From Wuchereria bancrofti (lineage: Eukaryota; Nematoda; Chromadorea; Rhabditida; Onchocercidae), in the NCBI GenBank assembly GCA_005281725.1, contig SSBO01000003.1, positions 4,030,495 through 4,094,494 of the forward strand: a DNA stretch of 64,000 bases. The letters are read 5' to 3'. Position 1 is the stretch's first letter. Every line of letters begins with the position of its first letter. The position numbers and the translations under genes are program-made. Positions 12,501 through 24,553 of this stretch are shown here, one piece after another. Under the pieces are notes generated by a model, which saw only the letters and a program-made list of their open reading frames with translations, did not search any database and was not told the origin of the DNA.

Positions 12501-14202
12501 ACATGCTATTTTATTTGACTTACTTTTAGATTCTGAATGTCAAAAATTTTTATAGTTTTCTTGTATTCAGGTTTCTTGGAAAGTGAGTCACAGTTAGCTC
12601 AACAATGGTCGGTTAGTGCACCGGTTGGACCAGTTGCTGCTGGAATAATGAGCGTTTTCTTGATTATGGTATGGTTTTTGTTTCATTAACTTTTTAGCTT
12701 AGTCTTTATTGGTGGATTCAGTCTATACTGCCTAAGTCTAAAATATTTTAAGAGAATCAACAGTAATCTACATATTCTAGATTACTAGTGAAATAATTAG
12801 ATATGCTCAGTTTTTGATAACAAAAATATAAGAATTGAAAGTTTTATTTTCAGGTTATGACTGTATATTGTTATCGAAGTCAGGTCAATCGTTTGGTAGA
12901 AGCAAATTCGCTTACGGATTCATATGGTACGCCATTGTGCGGGAGAAATTTTGAGGATGATGATTTCCAGCTTGACCATGATATTTCTGGATCTGTAAAA
13001 GGTATTAATACTTCTATTACTGTAGTTTACTTATTTCCATTAAGTGAAATTCAAATTAGCCGGGTAATGGCTTAGAAAAATTGACAAGATGGGAATGCAA
13101 TTATTGCTATGAAAATATAATTTTAGAAAAAGCAGTTGCTTTGATCCAGCTGACGTCATTTGAAAGGATGTCAAATCCATTAGCAGCTGTCCGCCCACAA
13201 TATCGAATTTCGCCACGAACTGAATCAAGCGATCAGGGTTATTCTACAATGACTGATCGTATGCAAGGTGATGAAAGTGAATGCGCGACTAGCAAGTTAG
13301 TTTTGCTTTTCTCTCTTTTTTGAATTGTATATTATGTTATCATATGTTGTATTTTTTCTGTGTAATGCAATGAGAAAATCTAAAGATAACAATTTTTTCT
13401 ATAGCATTATTGGGTTCTTTAACTTACAGCAAACAAAGTACTACATAATGTTGATAAGTCTATTTAGGATGTAGCTAGCTTACTTAAACTGTGGTAAATA
13501 TTGGCAAAGTCATATTGCTCTGTAAGAAATTAAAGGAACCTTCATTAGATTATAGGAGTGCCATGAGAGCTTAAATGATTCTATTAGTATTGTTGATAGT
13601 TTCTTCACTTTTTCAGATCTTAGATATGTTGTATTTTTGTGTCGTTTGAAGTGGAAATGTTTTTTTTTTTTTTTGGAAAAAGAAATTTTTGGTTTGCTTG
13701 AAATTAATTTACGAAACGTTATAAGTAACAAAGCTAATAGTTGCTAGAAGCGAAGTTATGATTGTAGCTAAATGATTGCATAGTATTAAAATAGATTTGG
13801 AAATATCTGCAGAAGCATTATGATGAAAGTTATATGCATTATTTTGTACGATTTGTTCGTATTTTAAACATGCTGTTTTAATAAATATCATTTTTTACAA
13901 ACTTATTACTTGTCGCTCAATATTTTTCAGTGATTATTTCATGTTTTCTTCCCTTCATTTTTTTTTTTGAAAATAATCTTGCATTCTAAAATTTTCCATT
14001 TCTGACTGATTATTCATCTAATTGCTGATAATTTATTTGATAAGAACATAAGGAATAGTTTTAAACATTGTTAATTCATTGTAGTGTTAATATTTCTCGA
14101 GAGACGGGAAAAACGATGTTAGATACGGATGGTTGTTCGATTACTGTAACAACAGAAGCTGATATACATCAGGCACCACGGAGTTTGCTTATTTCTTCCT
14201 AG
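3514..14202 (+). CDS. CACHD1: CACHD1-like VWFA and Cache domain protein (alpha2delta-like)
   Basis: Type I membrane protein of the alpha2delta/CACHD1 family, known to modulate voltage-gated calcium channels. Exons: 3514-3711, 3982-4196, 4459-4565, 4747-4923, 5338-5419, 5930-6113, 6708-6885, 7291-7421, 7540-7731, 7842-7963, 8300-8492, 8938-9072, 9158-9308, 9640-9856, 10222-10325, 10433-10548, 10704-10973, 11123-11257, 11565-11708, 11972-12096, 12300-12451, 12571-12668, 12854-13001, 13127-13295, 14085-14202. They sum to 1286 codons plus stop, close to human CACHD1. Seen in the protein: signal peptide (1-28), VWA domain from about 224 with a degenerate metal site (DAGTL, 231-235), Cache regions at about 425-530 and 689-834, a block with ten cysteines (972-1006), a single membrane segment (about 1127-1147) and a cytoplasmic tail. 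ECECPC, ECFGG-type and APVGPVA blocks match vertebrate CACHD1 from memory. C. elegans tag-180 is the expected orthologue. Confidence 0.95.
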
Positions 14203-14568
14203 GAACAAACCATTTATAGGATTAGTTTTTGTTGTTTTCCGTTTGATTGTCATCTTTATTAGAATTTAACTGTTCCTTTTTTGATAATATTTCCATTTGA
14301 AATTTAGCCCATAAAAAAAAGAATGAGTTTGAGAAAATTTTTGATTATTTCAACATTTTCGAAAAATATATCATTTTTGAGAAAAGAAATAATCTTAGTA
14401 TACTTTTCAACACAAAATACATTTGCAGCCATACTAATTTTTGCTGTAAAACATTAGTTTTTAGTGTAAATAAGGGTAGAAAGAAATCTAAGTTTAATTC
14501 ATTCCATTTTCGATAAGGTTTTTTTTTTCATTTTTGCTCTACAATATGAGGAAAGTTGTGCCATGTAT

Positions 14569-14574
14569 AAATAA
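14569..14574 (+). terminator. Candidate poly(A) signal for the CACHD1 gene
   Basis: AATAAA about 370 nt after the stop codon, the first canonical hexamer I see downstream. This would give a fairly long 3' UTR. Confidence 0.45.
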
Positions 14575-17335
14575 ATATATTTAATGCAAAAGCTAATTAT
14601 TTGTCTTTTCACTTTAAAAATGATGATTTTACTCAATTACTATTAAAAATTCACTGACGTAACTCGTGCTTTTAATTCAAATTTTAATTTTTGCACACTT
14701 TTTTCCTTTTTTTTTCAATTAAAATTTAGCATTTTTATCGAAATTACGCTCAAACTAAAATTTGCTATCGTTATATTTTCATTTTTTTGCACCGACTGGG
14801 TCAACAATTCTTTTTCATGGGCTTGATAATGTTAACAATTTAAAATGTTTAATTTATTACCAATACAGGATGGAATTTCTTTTCTTGTTTACATAGGATG
14901 GAAAACATGACTCATCCTATTGTCCTTTATATAGATTGCAACAAAAACGAAAAAATATTTTTTTTAAATTTTAATTTTGATCAAAGTGCATAACTAATGT
15001 TACTGATGTAAGAAGTATTCTTGTTTTTAATTTGTAAATATATTTGAACAAAGTAAATGAAAAAAAATAATAATAATTGAAGGAAGGATTTTTATATTTT
15101 GAGGAAAAATACAGCATTTTAAATTGTCAGCATTTTTAAATCCATAAATTGTTTGCTCAATTTATAAATAGAATTAGAGGATCGTTACAAAAAAAATGCA
15201 AAATTTTTTTGTGCCATTTTTGATAAAAACACTAAATTTTGTTTAAACAGAAAGTATTTGAACGATATTGTAAAAATAATTGAACTATAAAACTATTATA
15301 TATTTGTATAAAATCTAAAAATCCCAATTAATTATTTATGTAATAGGTATTTATATAGAGATAATTCAAACTTAACATTTAATCTACAATTAAAAAGCTA
15401 GATGAAATGAACAAAATTTAGTCAAAATTTAATCAGTAATTAATTTCAAATCAATGGAATTATTGAAAAGACAACGAATATTAGCTTTTGTATTCAATTA
15501 CATTTTCTATAAGTCTTATGCATGTGCATTTACTTGTTATCAAAAATACGACAACAAAATCACAGCTTCAATAAAAATGAATTTAATTTTTCTTTTATTT
15601 GATTTTCTTCTCTGAATATTCTTGCCTTATTTAATCAATGAGATAAATATAAAATGAAAATTGAGATCGATATTAGTTGTTTATTATAAAATAGATGTTA
15701 TACTGTAAAAGTGAGAAATTAGGTAAATTCTATGATACCATTTCTGTTATTCGAAAATGGTAATGCAAATAAATGAATGGTAAACAATATTTATAAGCAC
15801 ATATTGTTAATAATAAATAGCATTCTGTTTTTTTTTTTGAATTGTAATAGTATTTTTATTACTTTTAATTTTCTTCCAATTCATAAATTTTTGATATAAT
15901 TTGTTTGTTTCCACTTGTCCAAATTTCCATCTAATTCTTTCTCAGGATTTGCTCAAAATTGTTTGTTTAATTTATTTCCTTACTACTATAATATGTTGCA
16001 TTTTTAAATTGATACAAATTTCATTTTATGCATTTGTCACCTTTTTTTGGATTGGGTATGTTATTAGTTGATAAATGTTGATAATTAATTATTTGAATAA
16101 AATTTGGTGTCTTTTTTTCTATAATTTACGAGTTATATAAAAAAAATATGTGATTCTAATTTCAGATAGGCCACACATAATATAACCTTATCTCCTAGAT
16201 GCTGTAACATAAGCCTATTTATTAGTTTTTCTTCATTTGTCTCTTATTTTTTTATTTTTCAAAGAAAAAAAATTGAATTAAGAGACTACATATTTCTGCT
16301 CTACTGTACTTACTTTGTTGTTATGATTCATTTTCCTAAAATTTAACTTATGAAATAATTGTAATTACTGTAAGGTTCAGGTTTATTTGAAATAAAATTT
16401 TCATACTTTTTTATCATTCATTTAAACTAATTAAACTAATCAAAAGAAAAGGACATAAACTTTGAAATAGATTTGATTAATAAAATAATAAGTAAAATCA
16501 ATGCAAGCAATCAAAATTAGCATAATGCAAAGTTCCCAGAATTAGAACTGAACCAACTAATATGATTTATTCTTATCATTTTCATTTACTTGTTATTGTC
16601 GTTTTTATTTAAAGTTAATTAGAAATAAAGTTTTGAAATTCTTTATTTCTTGTCCAAAACGATTACAATTAAAGGCAGATGATAGGGGTTTTGTGATATT
16701 TATTTTTGCTAGTGCATGCATTTTAAACGTTATAAAATCAATTGTAGAAGTTCTTAAAAGCTTATTAAAATTAATTGTAAAAATATTATGAAACCTAGAT
16801 TATAAAATTCAAAAACATAAGAAATTTAAAATCACAATTCTTAATTCTTTAATATCCTGCATGTGTCGTTTGATAAACTGTTTGTAGTTAAAACTTTGTG
16901 TTAGCTTTTTTTAAAATGCTGATAAAATCTGTTGCATCAAAATTTGAAATTGAAGGTTGAAATTCTTCTCTTCTTTCTCAAACATTCACTAATTCATTCA
17001 TGTTTTTAAGTTTACCTTTCTAGTTCCTGGTCCTCTTTTTCTTTTCTTATTCAGCAAAGAAAATGAGGAAAAAGAAAAAATTTAGCCTTATTTTAGTTAT
17101 TTTCGTTTTCCATCCGTTTTCTGAAATTTGGTAGATTTTCGTCTAGCTTTCAATCAAAAAAAAAAAAAAAAACGAAAAGATATGAAAAAGAAGCGATGAA
17201 ATCAAGAGCAAAAGAAAAGCACCAATTTTAATTTTGAAATTGATTACTCAAAACAAAAACAGTCAAAGCGTTTAACATCAAATAAACAACGTTAAAAGAT
17301 AAAGAGAATAACAAATTTAATTGTGCGGTATCATA

Positions 17336-17412
17336 ACAACAATAACAATATTAATAATAATAATATAATAACAGCAATAATAATAAATAATGATAATAAC
17401 AATAATAAAAAC
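17336..17412. repeat. AAT/AAC trinucleotide-rich tract
   Basis: Imperfect array of AAT, AAC and occasional CAG/GAT triplets. Confidence 0.85.
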
Positions 17413-18130
17413 ACTTTAAAAAAATGAGTAAACAAATGCTTTGCGAAGCAACAAAAATGTTATTATTTTACTATTCAGAAACATAAGCAAAAAAAAATGC
17501 ATGCGAATATTTTTTTAAAAATTAATTTTTAATGATAAAAGAAGTTGCTATTGTCTTATATTTTTATTAAATAGCTAAAAATTTTATTGTTTTAGATGAA
17601 AATATATACACAGATTTCTTTAAATTTATTTATAATTATGAATTGTGTAATTATTGGGGCAGAAAGTTATTTCAAAAAAATGTTACCTCGAAAATTCTTG
17701 TAGATAATTAAATGAGGGAATATAATAAAAGTTAAGAAACATGAAATTAAATAAATATTGAAAATTGGACATATTTATAGTAATTTTGATTACTATTATA
17801 ATCAAGATCAGCAACACTTCGTAATATTACTTTATCAGTATTACAATTTATGCATTATGTTAAGTTAATATTATTTGCCAATAATTTAATTAACTTTTTC
17901 GGTTAATAATGGGATTATTTGATTAATCTCAGATACATTGTTTTATTCTAACATTATTTTTCTTAAAATATTTTTTAAAAAAAAATGAGGGGAAAAGGAC
18001 GGATAATATTTGTTATTTTTTTTTGTTTTGTTTTTTTTGTTTTTCATGTTTTTAGATAAAATTAAGCGTTGTTGGTTCGAACATTAGAAAAACAAAAAGA
18101 AATGAGGGCATGATTGAATGATACTTTGAA

Positions 18131-18436
18131 TTGATAGCAATCAGTAAAATAAATTTAAAATCAGCAAATTTACACTTATGTTAAGTCATTTTTCTATTTT
18201 TAAAAAGGAAAAGAGAGAAAAAAAAAATGAAATAACATGCATTTTGTATCCTTTATTTGTCCTTCAACTGCTTTATCAATTCTACAATAATAATAAACAT
18301 GGCAAAAACAAAAACTAAGATTTAAAAAAAGAAAGTACATCGATGAGTTTTTTGGTGTGGAATTCAAATTGGTTGAACGAAAGTGGGAAATTTTGTTAAT
18401 AGCCAGTTTGATAGCAATCAGCAAAATAAATTTAAA
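18131..18436. repeat. Dispersed 29-bp direct repeat pair
   Basis: A TTGATAGCAATCAG(T/C)AAAAT-type block followed by AAATTTAAAA occurs at 18131-18160 and again at 18408-18436, differing at one base within the shared core. The second copy lies in sequence with no other clear function. Confidence 0.7.
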
Positions 18437-18639
18437 AGACAAAGATAATTTTCCTAAGCAATAGTTATCCACTATTTAACTGTTACTGCTACTACTATAA
18501 CTACTGCATAGTGTTATCAGTAATATAATTAGCATGAAACTTTATCGTTATTATCATGCTATCGTTATTGTTCAAGCTAATGGCGTCATACTATTATTAA
18601 CACATTACTCTTGTTATCACTTGGACTACTAGTATCGTC

Positions 18640-18912
18640 ATCATCATTATCATAACACCATTGCTATCATTCTGAACCCTTAACATCATCATCATCATCA
18701 TCATCATTGCTATCACTATTATTGTTACCACAATGCCATTGTTGTTGTTTGAAATTATCGTCACTACCATCATTATTGTTATTATATTGTTATCGCTTGA
18801 ACCCAACATCACCATTATTATCATCATCATCATCATCATCGTCATTGTCCTCGTCATCAATCGTCAACCATTATCATCATCATCATCATCATTATCATCA
18901 TTATCACTATAG
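18640..18912. repeat. ATC trinucleotide microsatellite cluster
   Basis: Several runs of CAT/ATC triplets (18684-18708, 18817-18842, 18873-18900) are separated by imperfect triplet-like DNA. Open frames across it (poly-Met or poly-Ser) are artefacts of the repeat. Confidence 0.9.
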
Positions 18913-19383
18913 CAATCATTAATAGCATGAAAATAATAAGTTAGGTAACACATAAATAATGCATAAAAGATGAGTAAACAATTGTAGCCATTCGTTCAAT
19001 GGTTCGATTAAAATTATGAAAATCGTACATTGTGCCAAATAAACAGGAAAAATGAGGACATTTGTATAATCGATTAAAATTTTCAGAGGCATATATATGC
19101 AAATCACTTCTGCACGTTCGTCTTCGAGTTTTTTTTAACTTCCGCTAATTATTCTTACAATTTTTTAATTTTTATTACCATGAATTTTTTCTATTTAATT
19201 TATTCAAATATACATTGTTTATTTATTTTTCTTTTAAATTATTTCAATCAAGCAAATGATATTGATACATTGATATTTATATGCTTTTTTTCTACGCATG
19301 TTAAAGTTAAGGCTAATAAAATAGCACTAGGGATAATAATAATTTTGGATGGTTATAATTATAATTTTTTTATTTATTTATTA

Positions 19384-19500
19384 TTGTAATTATTATTACT
19401 GTTATTATTATAGATATGATTATAATTTTCATTATTACAATTATTGTCATTATTATTGTTGCTGATTATTATCATTATTATTATTATTGTCACTAATAGT
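19384..19500. repeat. ATT trinucleotide-rich tract
   Basis: Imperfect ATT/GTT/CAT triplets over about 115 bp. Confidence 0.85.
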
Positions 19501-19886
19501 TGTTGCTATTATGAGTCATGATGACCAATTGTAGAGGTAATCATGCGAAAGAAGCGTGTTTATTATTCGATCGTATTATTGTTAGATATTTTCAATTAAT
19601 TATTCACATTTCAAGTTCAACTTCTAAATCAAAAAATAAAAAAAAACAGCTGATTTGCCAAAATAGTTACAAATAGGGAAAAAAATTATTCAATAATTAT
19701 TAAATATCCAAATGAATGCTAGAATCATAAGCGTGACTCAAGTATTAATTAATTATCGCTGAGCTAATTTACCCAATTAGCTTTACTCATTCCTTATTAA
19801 ATTATTAATGTGATAGTAAGAAGTTCGGTTTTCTTTGAAAAAATTTGCTGTAACCATTTATTTTTTCTTCATACATTCATTTTAGT

Positions 19887-19946
19887 GCAATTAATTTTGC
19901 CCAGTTATATAAAAAAGCAATTAATTTTGCCCAGTTATATCAAAAA
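19887..19946. repeat. 30-bp tandem duplication
   Basis: Two adjacent 30-bp units each begin GCAATTAATTTTGCCCAG, at 19887 and 19917. They are identical for the first 24 bases. Confidence 0.9.
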
Positions 19947-20627
19947 AGAAAAAAAGGAATTTTTTTTTCTATCGTTTTAGTCCTGATTTCAAATTTAATT
20001 CCAACATTTTATCATAACTAATGATTAAAAGTTATTTCAAAGTTTATAATTACTAGTTTATTTAGAAATATATTTTTTTATTACTTCGTTCTATGTTACA
20101 AATGTTTTTTTTTTCTTTTTTTTGCAACAGTCATTTATCATAAGTGAACAAGTATATATCTCTCATATGATTTAATTGTAATCAATTCATATCATAAATT
20201 ATCGAAATTTTTTTTTCTTAATCAAATAGTCAAATAATTATTCTTTGCTACTACTTTACACATACATGTATTAAACAAGAGTTTAAAAAGTTAAAAAAAA
20301 AAGGAGAAAAAAACTACTATTCATAATGAATGGTAATATAGTTTAAACTTTAACTTTAAATTTTAAATGAATTAATTCACTTATAATAATATTTTAAATA
20401 ATATGAAAAAATTCTCTTTTAATTTAAGAAAAAAAAAATTTTAAATAAAAAGGATTTTCATAGTAATCCACGAATTAATTCATTCATAATAATAATAATA
20501 TTTGAAATAATTTTAAATAAATTAAAATAAATAAGAGATTTTTAGAATTTTTGTACAGTGTATAAAGATTCTTAACAATTTAACAATTTTAAAAGTTTAA
20601 TGATGAAATTTTCAAGGTCTTCCGTAC

Positions 20628-20715
20628 GTGTATGTGTCTGTAAGATGTATGTGTGTATGTGTATATATGTATGTATTATGGATATGTATATACGTATGCG
20701 CTATGTATGTGTTCT
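20628..20715. repeat. TATG/TG-rich microsatellite-like tract
   Basis: Imperfect alternation of TATG, TGTG and TATA units. Confidence 0.8.
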
Positions 20716-22113
20716 AAATTATCTTATCAATGTTCTATTTCATTAATTACATCACTTAATATGTGGGATCTTAATTAATTTTCTATTGTTAATTATATGT
20801 CATATTATTGCTTCGTTTTTTTTTCTTAATTCTTTCTCTCTCTCACTTCTAATTATTTTTTTGTTTACCTTTTCATTTCATTACTTTATCATAGCAATAA
20901 CTTTTGCGCTTTCTTATCAAATATATCATGCGATTAAAAAGAATGACCACAATGGATATATGTAATAAAAAAGTCTTTTTTTCGGATTTTTTTTGCTGAA
21001 TCAGAAAACAACTAATAATAATATTTCATTTATAATTAAAGTAAGAAATAATAAATAAACAGTAATTATAAAGGATAATAAAGCTTTTAGAAAAAAATTG
21101 ATGCTTAAAGTTAAGATGGATAATAAAAATAAAAAAAATAGATAACAATTAAAATTAGAGCGTTTTTTTTCTTTTGAAAAATTTGATTTTAATTTCTAAA
21201 ACTCTTTTTGTTCCACTCACTCAAAAAGGGGGAAGATAATATGTTTATTTTATTTATTTTCTATTTATTTTTTATTAGAAGTAATTTTTACACTTTATTA
21301 GAAATGATTTTTATGCCACTGTTATTCAACGCTGATGTTAAATTTTTTTTTTGCAAAGTGTATCAAAATTTTCATTATTTTTTATAACAGTAGATGAAAA
21401 ATTCTTCGTTCTCATTCTTATTTTATTTAATTGTTTCTTTTTAATTCATTTTCTCTTTTTTTGAATTGTTTTTCAGTTTGCTAATTTTGTATGATTTGAT
21501 GCTACATTTCAGTGTTACTAAATTAAACCGATATATTTTGTAATATTTTGTGTTTATAATTGTATTTTATAAAAAAGAACTTATGAAATAAATTTTTAGA
21601 AAATTTAACATAGAAATCATGTGCATCCATCAATAAAAAATCTAATATATTTATTTTTAATCTGTATTTAACTTTATCATAGCATACTAATTTTCATAAT
21701 TCAATCTTAGGATTAAAATATAAATTGTATTCAAATAATTTTTTATCTTATTTGTTTGTGGACCACTTTGATATTATAAAATAATCTTTTATCAATACTC
21801 AGAAAAAAATAATTCCATTCTATTTTTTTTCACAATCACAGGTGTTCATTTAAACAGAGAAAGACAGAGAGAGAGAGAGAGATGTTAGGAAAAAATAAGA
21901 AAGAGTTATTTACATTTTTTTTTAATTCTCATCAATTGTTTTTACTTTATCTTATGCTTAGAAATTTTCATCAACAACAAAAAAACAATTACGTCTACAT
22001 TCTACGTTTCAGAAGGTGTTAAATAATTAGCTTTAAATGATTTTTAAAACAAAATGAATTTGATAAACTTGATTTATAATAAAATATTTTCTCATCTCTT
22101 TTATCTTCCTTTT

Positions 22114-22188
22114 AGAAACAACAACAACAACAATAACAACAGTAAAAATCAACAGCAGTAGTAATAATAATAGCAATAATAATAAAAG
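22114..22188 (+). promoter_or_regulatory. Trans-splice acceptor and triplet-repeat 5' UTR of the ARD-like gene
   Basis: CTTCCTTTTAG (AG at 22114-22115) is followed by 73 nt made almost only of CAA, TAA, CAG, TAG and AAT triplets, with no ATG before the start codon at 22189. This fits a spliced-leader acceptor followed by an unstructured leader. The acceptor is inferred from consensus; the composition is seen directly. Confidence 0.55.
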
Positions 22189-23984
22189 ATGAAAATTTGG
22201 CATATGGAGCAGTATCCAATTGGTGATCGTCGCCTTCCTCATCATGTTTATCCACCAAAATTGTATACAGCTGATCAATTGCAAGCAATTACTGGTGTCG
22301 TTTCATATAAGGTATTAATTACGGTAAATTAATTGATTAAAAATTAAATTCTTCAAATTATTATTTCATCACTAAAAATTTTCTTTCATCATATATTTGT
22401 TATGAGATGAAATGAAAATAATGAATGTAAAATTAGTTACCATCAAGATTTCTTATATATATTCTTTTTTTAATACCATTTTAAATTTATTCATTTTACT
22501 GTAAAAAAATATGTCATATTAATTGCCGTAAAGGTTGATATTGATGATGCTAATGCGATGAAAAAACGTATATCACGGATGAAAACAGAACGAAAAATGA
22601 CCACAACTGATGTTTTTACTCTTGATCAAAATACAAACAAGTTCGAAGAAAAGGTCAATTTTAATAAATTGAATAATTTTGAAGAAAAAAATTATGTCCC
22701 AAAAATTATTCTACTTAATTGAAACATTAACAATGTTCCGATCCTTTGAATAATAAATTGCTAAAAGTTTGATTTACAAGATTTCTTTGCTGATTCTTTA
22801 TCAAGCATCAAGAAATTAATGACAATGATAACAACAATAACAACAGCAATAATGGTGATAATGATTAATAATAGTAACAATAATAGTAATAATAATTTTA
22901 GAAAATATCAGATGAAATAGACGTATGTAAAAGATGACAACACAAAAAGTAGGAAGAATTACTTGCCAATTAATAAATTTTTCTTTAATTAATTAAACAA
23001 ATTGGAAGATAGAATGTTCCTGAAAAAAAAAACAGTATTAGCTTAGATGGCACCCTTAAATAGTTTCATCATTCACTGAACCTTTTGCATAGATATGGTA
23101 ATAATTTAAAAGTAAATGTGAAAATATGGTATTGAGAATTATATTGTTTATCAAATAAATCAAATTTAAAAAAAAAAAATTATCGAACAAAGAAAAAAGT
23201 TTTATTTTTAAAGAAAGATATTGCTTATATTTTTTTATTGTTTATCAAATATTATTTATCAAATTTATCAAAAATAGACCTATTTTTTCGAACTTTTCAA
23301 AGTTCGAAAATTTTCTTAAAGAATTTTAAACTGTGAATGTTTTTACATAATAAAGAATATTACAGTTGGAACAATTATACGAACCTGTTGTAAAAGACAT
23401 AGATTCCGCATTTCTTGTTACGGATGGAAGCGCATATTACGATGTTGAAATTAATGATGATGATTGGATTCGTATAAATGTTGAACGAGGTGATCTTATC
23501 ATTATACCATCTGGTTGTAATTATCGTTTTACATTAACAACACAGGTATTTATATGTTCATTTGTTTAGTCACTTATTTATTCTTAATTAATTCTAATAA
23601 AAAAAGAAGGAAAAAAAGATTTTGAAAACATTTTCCATTACATATTTAAATATAACAATAAAAATTTCTGATTATTCGTTCTTTCTTTTCCTAAAGTAAC
23701 AAAAACAAAAAAATTAAATTTGAAATGATAGAAAACAAAGCTGAAAAAAGACTGATCAAGATTTTTTGTTCCCCCGAAATAAAAATTAAAAAATTTAGAT
23801 CATAATATACTAGTTAATAAAATATCAATTATATTTTCCATATGATTAATTGCAAATTAGTAATTAAAATTGCGTTTTTTTTAATAGAATGTTATCCTCA
23901 CATTTTTATAAAATTCTCATTTATTTGCAGAACAAAGTTGTTATCCAGCGTTTTTTCGCAACAAAAAATCTGACTCAAGGATAA
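22189..23984 (+). CDS. ADI1-like: Acireductone dioxygenase family protein lacking metal ligands
   Basis: Cupin-fold homologue of acireductone dioxygenase (ARD/ADI1), the methionine-salvage enzyme that oxidises 1,2-dihydroxy-3-keto-5-methylthiopentene. Exons 22189-22311, 22534-22653, 23366-23545 and 23931-23984 give 158 aa; family members are about 180. Family signatures are clear: MKIWHMEQ at the start, RLPHH (15-19), a LYEPVV...TDGSAYYDV stretch (85-107), DDWIRI and a GDLIIIPSG turn (about 121-131). The usual ligands HxHxxxE and the later His are replaced by Val89, Lys91, Ser95 and Tyr134, so iron or nickel binding and catalysis look lost. No stop or frameshift interrupts the frame and splice sites are canonical, so it appears to be an intact pseudoenzyme rather than a decayed gene. 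The C-terminus stops about 20 residues early relative to the family. A catalytic paralogue elsewhere in the genome is likely but cannot be seen here. Confidence 0.9.
22822..22892. repeat. AAC/AAT triplet tract in ARD-like intron 2
   Basis: Imperfect AAC, AAT and GAT triplets, similar in type to the tract in the 5' UTR of the same gene. Confidence 0.8.
23285..23310. repeat. Perfect 12-bp inverted repeat
   Basis: Arms TTTTCGAACTTT and AAAGTTCGAAAA are separated by two bases. It sits in the second intron of the ARD-like gene and can form a tight hairpin. Confidence 0.9.
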
Positions 23985-24040
23985 ATACGACTAAAGTGGT
24001 ATATTTCAAGTAATTTTGATTGATTAGAAAAGAAAAAATT

Positions 24041-24046
24041 AATAAA
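24041..24046 (+). terminator. Candidate poly(A) signal of the ARD-like gene
   Basis: AATAAA 57 nt after the stop codon, a typical nematode distance. Confidence 0.6.
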
Positions 24047-24447
24047 TAGATATTTTTACAAATTCCATAATTCATTGTATTTCAATTTATGTTTGTATTG
24101 TTATGATTGTATTATCATTTTTTCATAAATATGTGAAATATATTCATTTTGACATACATATTTTTCATCGGTTTTATTATTTTTATTCATTCAGTAATTA
24201 TTTAAATTTCATCTTGATATGTAATTAAGAGCTTAATTTTTACAAAAAGAAATCGCTTTTTTCTTAATAAAAATTTTAATTTAAATATTTCATTTCTTAC
24301 AACATTCAAATATATCGAAGGACAACAAATCATTTATACTTCAACTTCAAGTATTATAAACGATACCATTAATGGATATGCAAATTTTTATATTTTTGAT
24401 AATATCATTTTTATTCCCTATCTCATAATAAAATTCATTATTCCACA

Positions 24448-24553
24448 CTATGCTGTAAATTATTATTTTATGTCATACTGTGGCTATCACTTAATATCAT
24501 ACTGTAATCACAACTTTATACCATACTGTAATTATTACACCGTATTATACTGA
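24448..24553. repeat. Degenerate 24-bp tandem repeat
   Basis: CATACTGT-type cores recur at about 24448, 24474, 24498 and 24522 with 24-26 bp spacing, and a weaker fifth copy follows. Confidence 0.65.

Larger units (their letters stand above)
14203..22115. other. 8-kb gene-free interval
   Basis: No reading frame with protein-like composition on either strand. It contains the CACHD1 3' UTR, several triplet microsatellites (17.3, 18.6-18.9 and 19.4 kb), a 30-bp tandem duplication (19.9 kb), a TATG/TG-rich tract (20.6 kb) and long A/T runs. The last part presumably holds the promoter of the gene at 22189. Confidence 0.55.

Noticed and set aside
18200..18472. 90-codon minus-strand frame in the gene-free interval
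   Set aside because: Phe/Leu/Lys-rich AT-driven composition, no splice partners and no recognisable motif.
18597..18922. Poly-Met and poly-Ser/His open frames on both strands
   Set aside because: Translations of ATC triplet repeats, not genes.
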